Shown piece by piece: positions 48,552 through 56,362 of a DNA stretch of 64,000 bases. The stretch spans positions 1 to 64,000 of the forward strand of contig NZ_BMVY01000015.1 in the NCBI RefSeq assembly GCF_014650955.1, in the 5' to 3' direction. Made by a program: the position numbers and the translations under genes. The notes beneath the pieces were generated by a model. That model was not told the DNA's origin and ran no database searches. It saw only the letters and a list, made by a program, of their open reading frames with translations. This stretch comes from Streptomyces tauricus (GTDB lineage: Bacteria; Actinomycetota; Actinomycetes; Streptomycetales; Streptomycetaceae). Within the stretch, counting starts at the first letter, position 1. Each line of letters begins with the position of its first letter.

Positions 48552-49865
48552 ATGAAGCTCGCACATCTCTCCGCCCGTATGGCCGCTCCGATCGCCGCGC
48601 TGGTCGTCGCCGGGCTCACGGCGACCGCCTGCGCCCCCGAGTCGTCCGACAACTCCGGCGGCAAGGACGAGAAGAGCGGCACCCTGCGTGTGTGGCTCTT
48701 CCAGGAGGTCACCAACGCGCCGAAGGAGAAGGTGGTCGACGATGTCGTCACCGCCTTCGAGAAGGCCCACAAGGGCACGAAGGTCGACGTCCAGTACATC
48801 CCCGTCGAGACCCGCGCCGAGAAGATCAAGGCCGCCTTCAACGACCCCAAGAGCGCGCCCGACCTCATCGAGTACGGCAACACGGACACCGCCGGCTACG
48901 TGAAGGATGGCGGACTCGCGGACGTCAGCGAGGAGTTCACGGACTGGAGCGAGTCCAAGGACACCGACCCGACCGCCAAGCAGTCCGTCACCGTCGACGG
49001 CAAGATCTACGGGGCCCCGTACTTCGTCGGCGTCCGCGCCCTCTACTACCGCACCGACATATTCGACGACCTGGGCCTCGACGTACCCAAGACCCAGGAA
49101 GAGCTGATCAGCACAGCCAAGGAGATCCGGCAGGCGAAGCCGGACCTGTACGGGCTCGCGGTCGGCGGCGCCTACACGTACGGCGCGATGCCGTTCATCT
49201 GGTCCAACGGCGGCGAGATCGCCGAGGGCAAGGGCGGCTCGTACGCCTCGACCATCGACAGCGCGGCGGCCCAGAAGGGCATCAAGGCGTACACCTCGCT
49301 CTTCGGCGACGACAACTGTCCGGCCGCCAAGTGCGCGGGCATGGGCGGCAACGACACCGTCACCGCCTTCGCCTCCGGCAAGGCGGCCATGGCCATCGGC
49401 GGCGACTTCAGCCACGCGGCGATCGAGGCGGGGAAGGTCAAGGGCAAGTACAAGGTCGTACCGCTGCCCGGGGTGAAGTCCGGTGAGATCGCGCCCGCCT
49501 TCGCGGGCGGCAACAACCTCGGCGTGCTGAGGAGCACCACCCACCGCACCCTCGCCGTCGACCTGATGGAACAGCTCGCGTCGAAGAAGACGCAGGGCGC
49601 GCTGTTCGACGCGATGGGCTTCCTGCCGACGTTCACGGACGTGCGCCAGGACGTCGCGAAGCGCGAGCCGTTCGTGGAGCCCTTCGTGAAGACCCTCGGC
49701 GCCGGCGCCAAGTTCGTCCCGGCCTCGCCCGCCTGGTCGCAGATCGACGCGTCCCTGGTCCTGCCGACGATGTTCCAGGAGGTCGTCAGCGGACGTAAGG
49801 ACGTGGAGGCCGCCTCCAAGGACGCGGCCAAGAAGATGAACGACGCGTTCAGCTCCGCCGGATGA
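48552..49865 (+). CDS. Sugar-binding lipoprotein of a GlcNAc/chitooligosaccharide-type importer
   Basis: A 437-residue family 1 solute-binding protein. The lipobox is ATAC (signal MKLAHLSARMAAPIAALVV running to TATAC), then a Ser/Asn/Lys linker and TLRVWLFQEVTNAPKEKVVDD. GGAGG lies eight bases before ATG 48552. The ligand is inferred from the adjacent GH20 N-acetylhexosaminidase and the DasR-like site: chitobiose or another GlcNAc oligosaccharide. Its stop overlaps the first permease (ATGA). Confidence 0.9.
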   Translation: MKLAHLSARMAAPIAALVVAGLTATACAPESSDNSGGKDEKSGTLRVWLFQEVTNAPKEKVVDDVVTAFEKAHKGTKVDVQYIPVETRAEKIKAAFNDPKSAPDLIEYGNTDTAGYVKDGGLADVSEEFTDWSESKDTDPTAKQSVTVDGKIYGAPYFVGVRALYYRTDIFDDLGLDVPKTQEELISTAKEIRQAKPDLYGLAVGGAYTYGAMPFIWSNGGEIAEGKGGSYASTIDSAAAQKGIKAYTSLFGDDNCPAAKCAGMGGNDTVTAFASGKAAMAIGGDFSHAAIEAGKVKGKYKVVPLPGVKSGEIAPAFAGGNNLGVLRSTTHRTLAVDLMEQLASKKTQGALFDAMGFLPTFTDVRQDVAKREPFVEPFVKTLGAGAKFVPASPAWSQIDASLVLPTMFQEVVSGRKDVEAASKDAAKKMNDAFSSAG

Positions 49866-50908
49866 GCCGGATGACCGACCGTCCGCTGCCGGGGGCCGGG
49901 GTGGCGGCGGCCGCCCCGGGGCCCCTCTCCACGGCCGTCGGACCCGAACCGGTGAAGAGCGCCCCGTCGGGCGCCGGCCGGGGCACCCCCCGGCCGGGCC
50001 GCGGCGGCCCGGCCGGCCGCAGATCACCGCTCGCCCGTGGCGGCTGGACGCCCTGGCTCTACCTCGCCCCCGCGCTCGTCGTCATCGGCGGCCTGCTCGT
50101 CTACCCCGTCTACCAGCTCGGGCTGATCTCGTTCCTGGAGTACACCCAGGCCCAGGTCAGCGGCGGCGAGCCGACGTCCTTCCAGGGCTTCGGGAACTAC
50201 GCGGCCCTCTTCCGGGACGAGCAGTTCTGGCAGGTGCTGCTGGCCACCGTGGTGTTCGCGGGCGCGTGCGTCGTGTCGACCCTCGCGGTCGGCTGCGCGC
50301 TCGCCGTCCTCCTGACACGTGTCCGTGCCGTACCGCGGCTCGCCCTGATGCTGGCCGCGCTTGGCGCCTGGGCGACCCCCGCGGTCACCGGGTCCACGGT
50401 GTGGCTGCTCCTGTTCGACCCCGACTTCGGCCCCGTCAACCGGATCCTGGGACTCGGCGACCACTCCTGGACGTACGGCCGGTACAGCGCCTTCGCGCTC
50501 GTCCTGCTCGAAGTCGTCTGGTGCTCCTTCCCGTTCGTGATGGTCACGGTGTACGCCGGAATCCGCGCCGTGCCCTCCGAGGTCCTGGAGGCCGCCTCCC
50601 TGGACGGTGCCTCCCAGTGGCGGATCTGGCGCTCGGTGCTCGCGCCGATGCTCCGCCCGATCCTCGTGGTCGTCACCATCCAGTCGGTCATCTGGGACTT
50701 CAAGGTCTTCACGCAGATCTACGTCATGACGAACGGCGGCGGCATCGCGGGCCAGAACCTCACCCTGAACGTCTACGCCTACCAAAAGGCCTTCGCGTCC
50801 TCCCAGTACGGCCTCGGGTCGGCGATCGGAGTGGTGATGCTGCTGATTCTGCTGGCGGTCACGCTCGTATATCTGAGGCTGCTGCGCAGACAGGGGGAAG
50901 AGCTGTGA
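49862..50908 (+). CDS. Carbohydrate ABC transporter permease (MalF type)
   Basis: A 348-residue membrane subunit of the importer. A disordered Pro/Gly/Arg-rich N-terminus of about 55 residues precedes six helices; the EAA loop is VLEAASLDGASQWRIWRSVLAP. ATG 49862 overlaps the preceding stop, and its own stop overlaps the next GTG, so all three transport genes are translationally coupled. The ATPase must come from elsewhere, probably the shared MsiK. Confidence 0.93.
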   Translation: MSRMTDRPLPGAGVAAAAPGPLSTAVGPEPVKSAPSGAGRGTPRPGRGGPAGRRSPLARGGWTPWLYLAPALVVIGGLLVYPVYQLGLISFLEYTQAQVSGGEPTSFQGFGNYAALFRDEQFWQVLLATVVFAGACVVSTLAVGCALAVLLTRVRAVPRLALMLAALGAWATPAVTGSTVWLLLFDPDFGPVNRILGLGDHSWTYGRYSAFALVLLEVVWCSFPFVMVTVYAGIRAVPSEVLEAASLDGASQWRIWRSVLAPMLRPILVVVTIQSVIWDFKVFTQIYVMTNGGGIAGQNLTLNVYAYQKAFASSQYGLGSAIGVVMLLILLAVTLVYLRLLRRQGEEL

Positions 50909-51861
50909 GTTCCGTGACGTCCAGGGAATCCACGCCGTCCGGGAAATTTGCGGCGGCGGCGAGTTCGCCGGGATCCGCGGGTCCCGCACGTCCCGTACAG
51001 CCCCCGGGATTCGTCCGAAATCTCGTACGCCGTTCCGTGCGGCGGCCTTGGCGGCTGGCCGCCGAGGTCTCGGCACTGCTGATCGCCGCGGTGGTCGCAT
51101 TCCCCCTCTACTGGATGGTGCTCAGCGCCTTCAAACCGGCCGGGGAGATCGAGTCGACCCAGCCGCGGCCCTGGACGCTCTCCCCGTCGCTGGATTCCTT
51201 CCGACGCGTCTTCGGGCAGCAGGAATTCGGCCGCTACTTCCTCAACAGTCTTGTCGTGGCGGTCACCGTCGTCGCCGTCTCGGCGCTCATCGCGTTTCTC
51301 GCCGCGACCGCCGTGACACGATTCCGCTTCCGCTTCCGGACCACCCTGCTGATCATGTTCCTGGTCGCGCAGATGGTGCCGATCGAGGCACTGACGATCC
51401 CTCTCTTCTTCCAGATGCGGGACTTCGGTCAGCTCAACACACTGGGCGCGCTGATCCTGCCGCACATCGCCTTCTCGCTGCCCTTCGCGATCTGGATGCT
51501 GCGGGGGTTCGTGAAGGCCGTCCCCGAGGCGCTGGAGGAGGCCGCCTACATCGACGGGGCGAGCCGGACACGGTTCCTGTGGCAGATCCTTTTCCCGCTG
51601 GTCTTTCCGGGGCTCGTCGCCACCAGCGTGTTCTCGTTCATCTCCGCCTGGAACGACTTCCTGTTCGCCAAATCCTTCATCATCAGCGACACCTCGCAGT
51701 CCACGCTGCCGATGGCCCTCCTCGTCTTCTACAAGCCCGACGATCCGGACTGGGGCGGCGTGATGGCCGGCTCCACGGTGATGACGATCCCCGTGCTGAT
51801 CTTCTTCGTACTCGTACAGCGGCGCCTGGTCTCCGGACTCGGCGGCGCGGTGAAGGACTGA
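50905..51861 (+). CDS. Carbohydrate ABC transporter permease (MalG type)
   Basis: A 318-residue second permease with about 60 variable N-terminal residues and six helices; EAA loop ALEEAAYIDGASRTRFLWQILFP. The start is GTG 50905, overlapping the upstream TGA as GTGA. A longer frame reaching back to 50266 lies inside the first permease and is spurious. The GH20 gene starts one base after its stop. Confidence 0.93.
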   Translation: MSSVTSRESTPSGKFAAAASSPGSAGPARPVQPPGFVRNLVRRSVRRPWRLAAEVSALLIAAVVAFPLYWMVLSAFKPAGEIESTQPRPWTLSPSLDSFRRVFGQQEFGRYFLNSLVVAVTVVAVSALIAFLAATAVTRFRFRFRTTLLIMFLVAQMVPIEALTIPLFFQMRDFGQLNTLGALILPHIAFSLPFAIWMLRGFVKAVPEALEEAAYIDGASRTRFLWQILFPLVFPGLVATSVFSFISAWNDFLFAKSFIISDTSQSTLPMALLVFYKPDDPDWGGVMAGSTVMTIPVLIFFVLVQRRLVSGLGGAVKD

Positions 51862-51862
51862 C

Positions 51863-53581
51863 GTGAGCGACGCGACGACCGACGGCCCCACCTCGCCCGG
51901 CACCTCGCCCGGTGTGATCCCGGCGCCCCGCTCGGTGCGGGAGTCCGCCCGCCCGGGCGTCCCGCTCGGCGCGGACACCACCCTGTGGGCCGGCCCCGGC
52001 ACGGGCGCCACCGAACGCTGGCTGCGCCTCACCCTCGGCGCCGCCCTGGGACTTTCGCTGCCACCGGCTCCCGAAAACACGGCTGTTTCCGAAAACGCGG
52101 CCGGTACCGAGAACGCGGCCGGTGCGGAAAACGCCCCGAACACCGTGCGGTTGCGGATCGACGAGACGCTGCGACCGGAGGCGTACGTACTCGACGCCGA
52201 CGCCGAAAGGGGCATCGAGATCCGCGGCGGAAGCAGCGCCGGAGTGTTCTGGGGAGCCCAGACACTGCGTCAGCTCATCGGCCCGGAAGCCTTCCGGAGG
52301 GCTCCCGTCCGGCCGGGCGTCACGTACGCCGTCCCGAACCGGACCGTCGAGGACGCACCACGATTCGGCTGGCGCGGTCTGATGCTCGACGTCTCGCGGC
52401 ACTTCATGCCGAAGGACGGCGTCCTGCGCCAACTCGACCTGATGGCCGCGCACAAGCTCAACGTCTTCCACTTCCACCTCACGGACGACCAGGGCTGGCG
52501 TATCGAGATCAAGCGGTATCCGAAGCTCACGGAGACCGGATCATGGCGGGCACGCACCAAATTCGGTCATCGCGCCTCGCCCCACTGGGAGGAGAAGCCG
52601 CACGGGGGCTTCTACACCCAGGACGACATCCGCGAGATCGTCGCGTACGCCGCCGAACGGCATATCGCCGTCGTCCCCGAAATCGACATCCCGGGGCACT
52701 CGCAGGCCGCCATCGCCGCATATCCGGAACTCGGCAACACCGATGTCATCGACACGCGCTCCCTCTCCGTCTGGGACACCTGGGGCGTCTCCAAAAACGT
52801 ACTCGCACCCACTGACAACGCCCTCCGGTTCTACGAGGGCGTCTTCGAGGAACTCCTCGACCTGTTCCCCTCCGAGTTCATCCACGTCGGCGGCGACGAG
52901 TGCGCCAAGGACCAGTGGAAGGCGTCCCCGGCGGCGCAGGCGCGGATCACCGAACTGGGCCTCGTGGACGAGGACGGGCTGCAGTCCTGGTTCATCCGCC
53001 ACTTCGACACGTGGCTGAGCACGCGAGGGCGCCGGCTGATCGGCTGGGACGAGATCCTGGAGGGCGGGCTCGCCCCGGGCGCCGCCGTCTCCTCGTGGCG
53101 CGGCTACCAGGGCGGCATCACGGCCGCGCGGGCCGGCCACGACGTCGTCATGTGCCCCGAGCAGCAGGTGTACCTGGACCACCGGCAGGCCGAAGGCCCC
53201 GACGAGCCGGTGCCCATCGGGTTCGTGCGCACCCTGGAGGACGTCTACCGCTTCGAGCCCGTTCCACCGGAGCTGACCCCCGCTCAGGCGCGGCACGTGC
53301 TGGGCACCCAGGCCAACCTGTGGACCGAGGTGATGGAGGACCGGGCCCGCGTGGACTACCAGGCCTTCCCGCGGCTCGTGGCCTTCGCGGAGGTCGCCTG
53401 GAGCGCCCTGCCCCCGCCCGCGGAACGCGACTTCGCGGATTTCGAGGAGCGAATGACCGCGCACTACGCGCGACTTGACGCCCTGGGAGTCGCCTACCGG
53501 CCGCCCGCCGGGCCGTTGCCGTGGCAGCGGCGCCCCGGAGTGCTCGGACGCCCGATCGAGGGGCCGCCCCCGAACGTGTGA
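51863..53581 (+). CDS. Beta-N-acetylhexosaminidase, GH20
   Basis: A 572-residue exo-hexosaminidase using substrate-assisted catalysis. The GH20b N-domain (about 1-155) is followed by the TIM barrel with RFGWRGLMLDVSRHFMP, HFHLTDDQGWRIEI and the catalytic Asp-Glu pair in IHVGGDECAKDQW. No signal peptide is present, so it acts in the cytoplasm on imported chitobiose or similar, releasing GlcNAc. The GTG start 51863 lies one base after the permease stop. Residues 70-95 contain a Glu/Asn/Ala repeat (ENTAVSENAAGTENAAGAEN). Confidence 0.94.
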   Translation: MSDATTDGPTSPGTSPGVIPAPRSVRESARPGVPLGADTTLWAGPGTGATERWLRLTLGAALGLSLPPAPENTAVSENAAGTENAAGAENAPNTVRLRIDETLRPEAYVLDADAERGIEIRGGSSAGVFWGAQTLRQLIGPEAFRRAPVRPGVTYAVPNRTVEDAPRFGWRGLMLDVSRHFMPKDGVLRQLDLMAAHKLNVFHFHLTDDQGWRIEIKRYPKLTETGSWRARTKFGHRASPHWEEKPHGGFYTQDDIREIVAYAAERHIAVVPEIDIPGHSQAAIAAYPELGNTDVIDTRSLSVWDTWGVSKNVLAPTDNALRFYEGVFEELLDLFPSEFIHVGGDECAKDQWKASPAAQARITELGLVDEDGLQSWFIRHFDTWLSTRGRRLIGWDEILEGGLAPGAAVSSWRGYQGGITAARAGHDVVMCPEQQVYLDHRQAEGPDEPVPIGFVRTLEDVYRFEPVPPELTPAQARHVLGTQANLWTEVMEDRARVDYQAFPRLVAFAEVAWSALPPPAERDFADFEERMTAHYARLDALGVAYRPPAGPLPWQRRPGVLGRPIEGPPPNV

Positions 53582-53858
53582 GGCGGCTCCCGGGGGGTGT
53601 CGTCCGGCGCGGCACCCTGGGACGGTGGCCTCTGCGGAGAAAGACACCCAAGGGGCAACGAAAACCGCCAATTGGCTCTGCCGGTCGATGTGGTGCGAAA
53701 ACGGACCATCCGCTGATGGCGGGTAGGAATGCCTCCTAGCGGACCCCCGCGTCGGGGAACCGGGAAGATGTGCCAGAGTTGCCACGTCCGCCCTGTCAGC
53801 ACGTACCGTACGGCAACACAGGTGGGACCAGGTGGGGCAGCGGGAAGGGGCAGCCGGT

Positions 53859-54752
53859 TTGACCACGCACGCACCGCAGGCGGCGCACGCCGTGACGCTG
53901 CCCGCCTCACTGGACGAGGCCGTGGCGGCGCTCGCAGCCATGCCCGCCGCCGTTCCCGTGGCCGGGGGCACCGACCTCATGGCCGCCGTCAACTCCGGGC
54001 AGCTGAGGCCCGCCGCACTCGTCGGCCTCGGCCGGATCAGCGAGATCCGCGGCTGGCAGTACCAGGACGGCCACGCGCTCCTCGGCGCCGGCCTCACCCA
54101 CGCCCGCATGGGGCGCCCCGACTTCGCCGCCCTCATCCCGGCCCTCGCGGCCGCCGCGAGGGCCGCCGGACCGCCGCAGATCCGCAACGCGGGCACCCTG
54201 GGCGGCAACATCGCCTCGGCGTCCCCCACCGGGGACGCGCTCCCGGTGCTGGCCGCGCTGGAAGCGACCCTCATCATCGCCTGCCCGGGCGGCGCCCGCC
54301 GTGAGATCCCCGTGTCGCACCTGCTCGCGGGCATGGAGATGCTCCGCGGCGGCGAACTCATCGGGTACGTGCGCGTGCCGCTGCTGCACGCCCCGCAGGT
54401 CTTCCTGAAGGCGACCGGACGGACCGGTCCCGGGCGCGCCATCGCCTCCGTGTCGCTCGTCCTCGACCCCGCAAGGCGCGGGGTGCGGTGCGCCGTGGGC
54501 GCCATAGCGCCGATGCCGCTCAGGCCCCTGGACGCCGAGCAGTGGGTCGCCTCGCTGATCGACTGGGACAACAACCGCGCGATCGTGCCCGAGGCGCTGG
54601 CCGCCTTCGGCGAGTACGTCGCCGCGGCCTGCATCCCCGATCCGGCCCCCGAGGAGGACGGTTCCGTACCGCCGCTGCCGCCCGCCGTACTGCACCTGCG
54701 GCGTACCGTCGCCGCGCTGGCCCGACGAGCACTGGGGAGGGCGCTGTCGTGA
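53859..54752 (+). CDS. FAD-binding subunit of a xanthine dehydrogenase-family molybdoenzyme
   Basis: Medium subunit of the enzyme, 297 residues. The FAD-binding motifs VAGGTDLMAAVNSG and NAGTLGGNIASASPTGDALPVL are present, followed by a CO-dehydrogenase flavoprotein C-terminal domain. I place the start at TTG 53859 (TTHAPQAAHAVTLP) because GGAAGGGG lies eight bases upstream; GTG 53832 would add nine residues with a poorer site. The stop overlaps the [2Fe-2S] subunit start (GTGA). Confidence 0.88.
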   Translation: MTTHAPQAAHAVTLPASLDEAVAALAAMPAAVPVAGGTDLMAAVNSGQLRPAALVGLGRISEIRGWQYQDGHALLGAGLTHARMGRPDFAALIPALAAAARAAGPPQIRNAGTLGGNIASASPTGDALPVLAALEATLIIACPGGARREIPVSHLLAGMEMLRGGELIGYVRVPLLHAPQVFLKATGRTGPGRAIASVSLVLDPARRGVRCAVGAIAPMPLRPLDAEQWVASLIDWDNNRAIVPEALAAFGEYVAAACIPDPAPEEDGSVPPLPPAVLHLRRTVAALARRALGRALS

Positions 54753-56362
54753 CCGACGACCAGCACGGAGATCAGCACGGTGAGGGCGCGCCCCGCGCGG
54801 GCAGCCGCTGGGACCCGCTGCCCCAGGGCGACTACGACGACGGCGCCACCGCCTTCGTCAAGCTCCCCGAAGGGGGCATCGACGCCCTCCTCGCGGACTC
54901 GCCGCTCGCCGCGCCCGGCCACGGCTACGTACCGCCGCCGATAACGGTCGCGCCCGGCACGGGTGCGGAGAACGACCCGGGGTCCACCGGCTCCTGGGGC
55001 GCACCGCCCGACGCGGCCGCTCCCGGACAGCAGCAGGACGTACGGTGGCCCGACCCGAACGCCCTCCCCGAAGAGCACCGGCAGGCCCCTCAGGACCAGT
55101 TCTCGTACCACCCCGGGGCCACCGGCCAGTGGACCTTCGACCAGCCCGCACAGGGCGACCAGGGCCCGCCCGGACACGACGCGCCCGGACACGGCGCGAC
55201 GGGGCACGACGCCTCCGGTCAGGACGTCACCGGGCAGTGGTCCATCCCCGTCGCCGACGGTGATCTGCCGGACGAGTCCGGTGAGTTCACCACGTCCTCG
55301 CTGGTCGAGCAGTGGGGCGGCAATCCGCCCGCCACGCTGCCGGGCGGCGCCGCGGCGCCCTGGGCCGACGAGCCGTGGGCCCAGCAGCAGCCGCCCGCCG
55401 GAGAGGCCGGGTCGCACGCCCCCGCCGAGCACGGCGCCGCCGAGATCATCGACGTCTCCGGAGCGCACGCCGACGAGATCGCCGTCTCCGTGGAGCGCGA
55501 TCCGGGACGCGACGACGGACGCGAGGAGGCGCACGGGGCCGCGTCCCGTCACGACCACCAGGAGTACGCGGACGACGCCGCCGAGCCGGAAACGGCCTCC
55601 ACGGAGGAGCCCGGCGAGGAGACCCCGGACGCCGCGTCCGCCGGATCCTTCACGGACACCGACACCGACACCGACGCCGCCGCCGAGGAGTCCGGGTCCG
55701 ACGACCCCCAGGGCATCGCCCCGCACAACGACCACCCCCTCGCCTCGTACGTCCTGCGGGTGAACGGCGTCGAGCGACCCGTGACGGACGCCTGGATCGG
55801 CGAATCGCTGCTGTACGTACTGCGCGAGCGCCTCGGCCTCGCGGGCGCCAAGGACGGCTGCTCGCAGGGCGAGTGCGGCGCCTGCAACGTCCAGGTGGAC
55901 GGCCGCCTCGTCGCGTCCTGCCTCGTACCCGCCGTCACCGCCGCGGGGAGCGAGGTGCGCACCGTCGAGGGCCTGGCCACCGACGGGCAGCCCTCCGACG
56001 TCCAGCGGGCCCTCGCCAAGTGCGGTGCCGTGCAGTGCGGCTTCTGCATCCCGGGCATGGCGATGACCGTGCACGACCTCCTCGAGGGCAACCCGGCGCC
56101 GACCGACCTGGAGACCCGCCAGGCCCTGTGCGGCAACCTGTGCCGCTGCTCCGGCTACCGGGGCGTCCTGGACGCCGTACGCGACGTCGTGGCCGAGCGC
56201 GAGGCCCACGCGGCCGCCGAGAGCTCTCCGGACGGCGACGAGGCCCGTATCCCGCACCAGGCGGGCCCCGGTGCCGGAGGCGTCAACCCGTCCGCGTTCG
56301 AGCCCCACCAGCCCAGCCAGCCCCACGAGCAGCCGTACGGCCAGGACGGAGGCCAGGCGTGA
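54749..56362 (+). CDS. [2Fe-2S] subunit of the molybdoenzyme with a long disordered N-terminus
   Basis: The C-terminal ~190 residues are the canonical two-cluster iron-sulfur subunit: CSQGECGACNVQVDGRLVASC for the ferredoxin-type cluster and CGFCIPGM with CGNLCRCSGY for the second. It is preceded by about 330 residues of low-complexity Pro/Gly/Gln/Asp/Glu sequence (including TDTDTDTDAA) absent from normal ~160-residue homologues. Total 537 residues. GTG 54749 overlaps the FAD subunit stop; the molybdopterin subunit GTG overlaps its own stop. The extension may act as a linker or scaffold; no function is recognisable. Confidence 0.87.
   Translation: MTDDQHGDQHGEGAPRAGSRWDPLPQGDYDDGATAFVKLPEGGIDALLADSPLAAPGHGYVPPPITVAPGTGAENDPGSTGSWGAPPDAAAPGQQQDVRWPDPNALPEEHRQAPQDQFSYHPGATGQWTFDQPAQGDQGPPGHDAPGHGATGHDASGQDVTGQWSIPVADGDLPDESGEFTTSSLVEQWGGNPPATLPGGAAAPWADEPWAQQQPPAGEAGSHAPAEHGAAEIIDVSGAHADEIAVSVERDPGRDDGREEAHGAASRHDHQEYADDAAEPETASTEEPGEETPDAASAGSFTDTDTDTDAAAEESGSDDPQGIAPHNDHPLASYVLRVNGVERPVTDAWIGESLLYVLRERLGLAGAKDGCSQGECGACNVQVDGRLVASCLVPAVTAAGSEVRTVEGLATDGQPSDVQRALAKCGAVQCGFCIPGMAMTVHDLLEGNPAPTDLETRQALCGNLCRCSGYRGVLDAVRDVVAEREAHAAAESSPDGDEARIPHQAGPGAGGVNPSAFEPHQPSQPHEQPYGQDGGQA

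Noticed and set aside
54488..54748. Longer start for the [2Fe-2S] subunit
   Set aside because: The extension lies inside the FAD subunit gene; the GTGA overlap at 54749 matches the coupling style of the operon.
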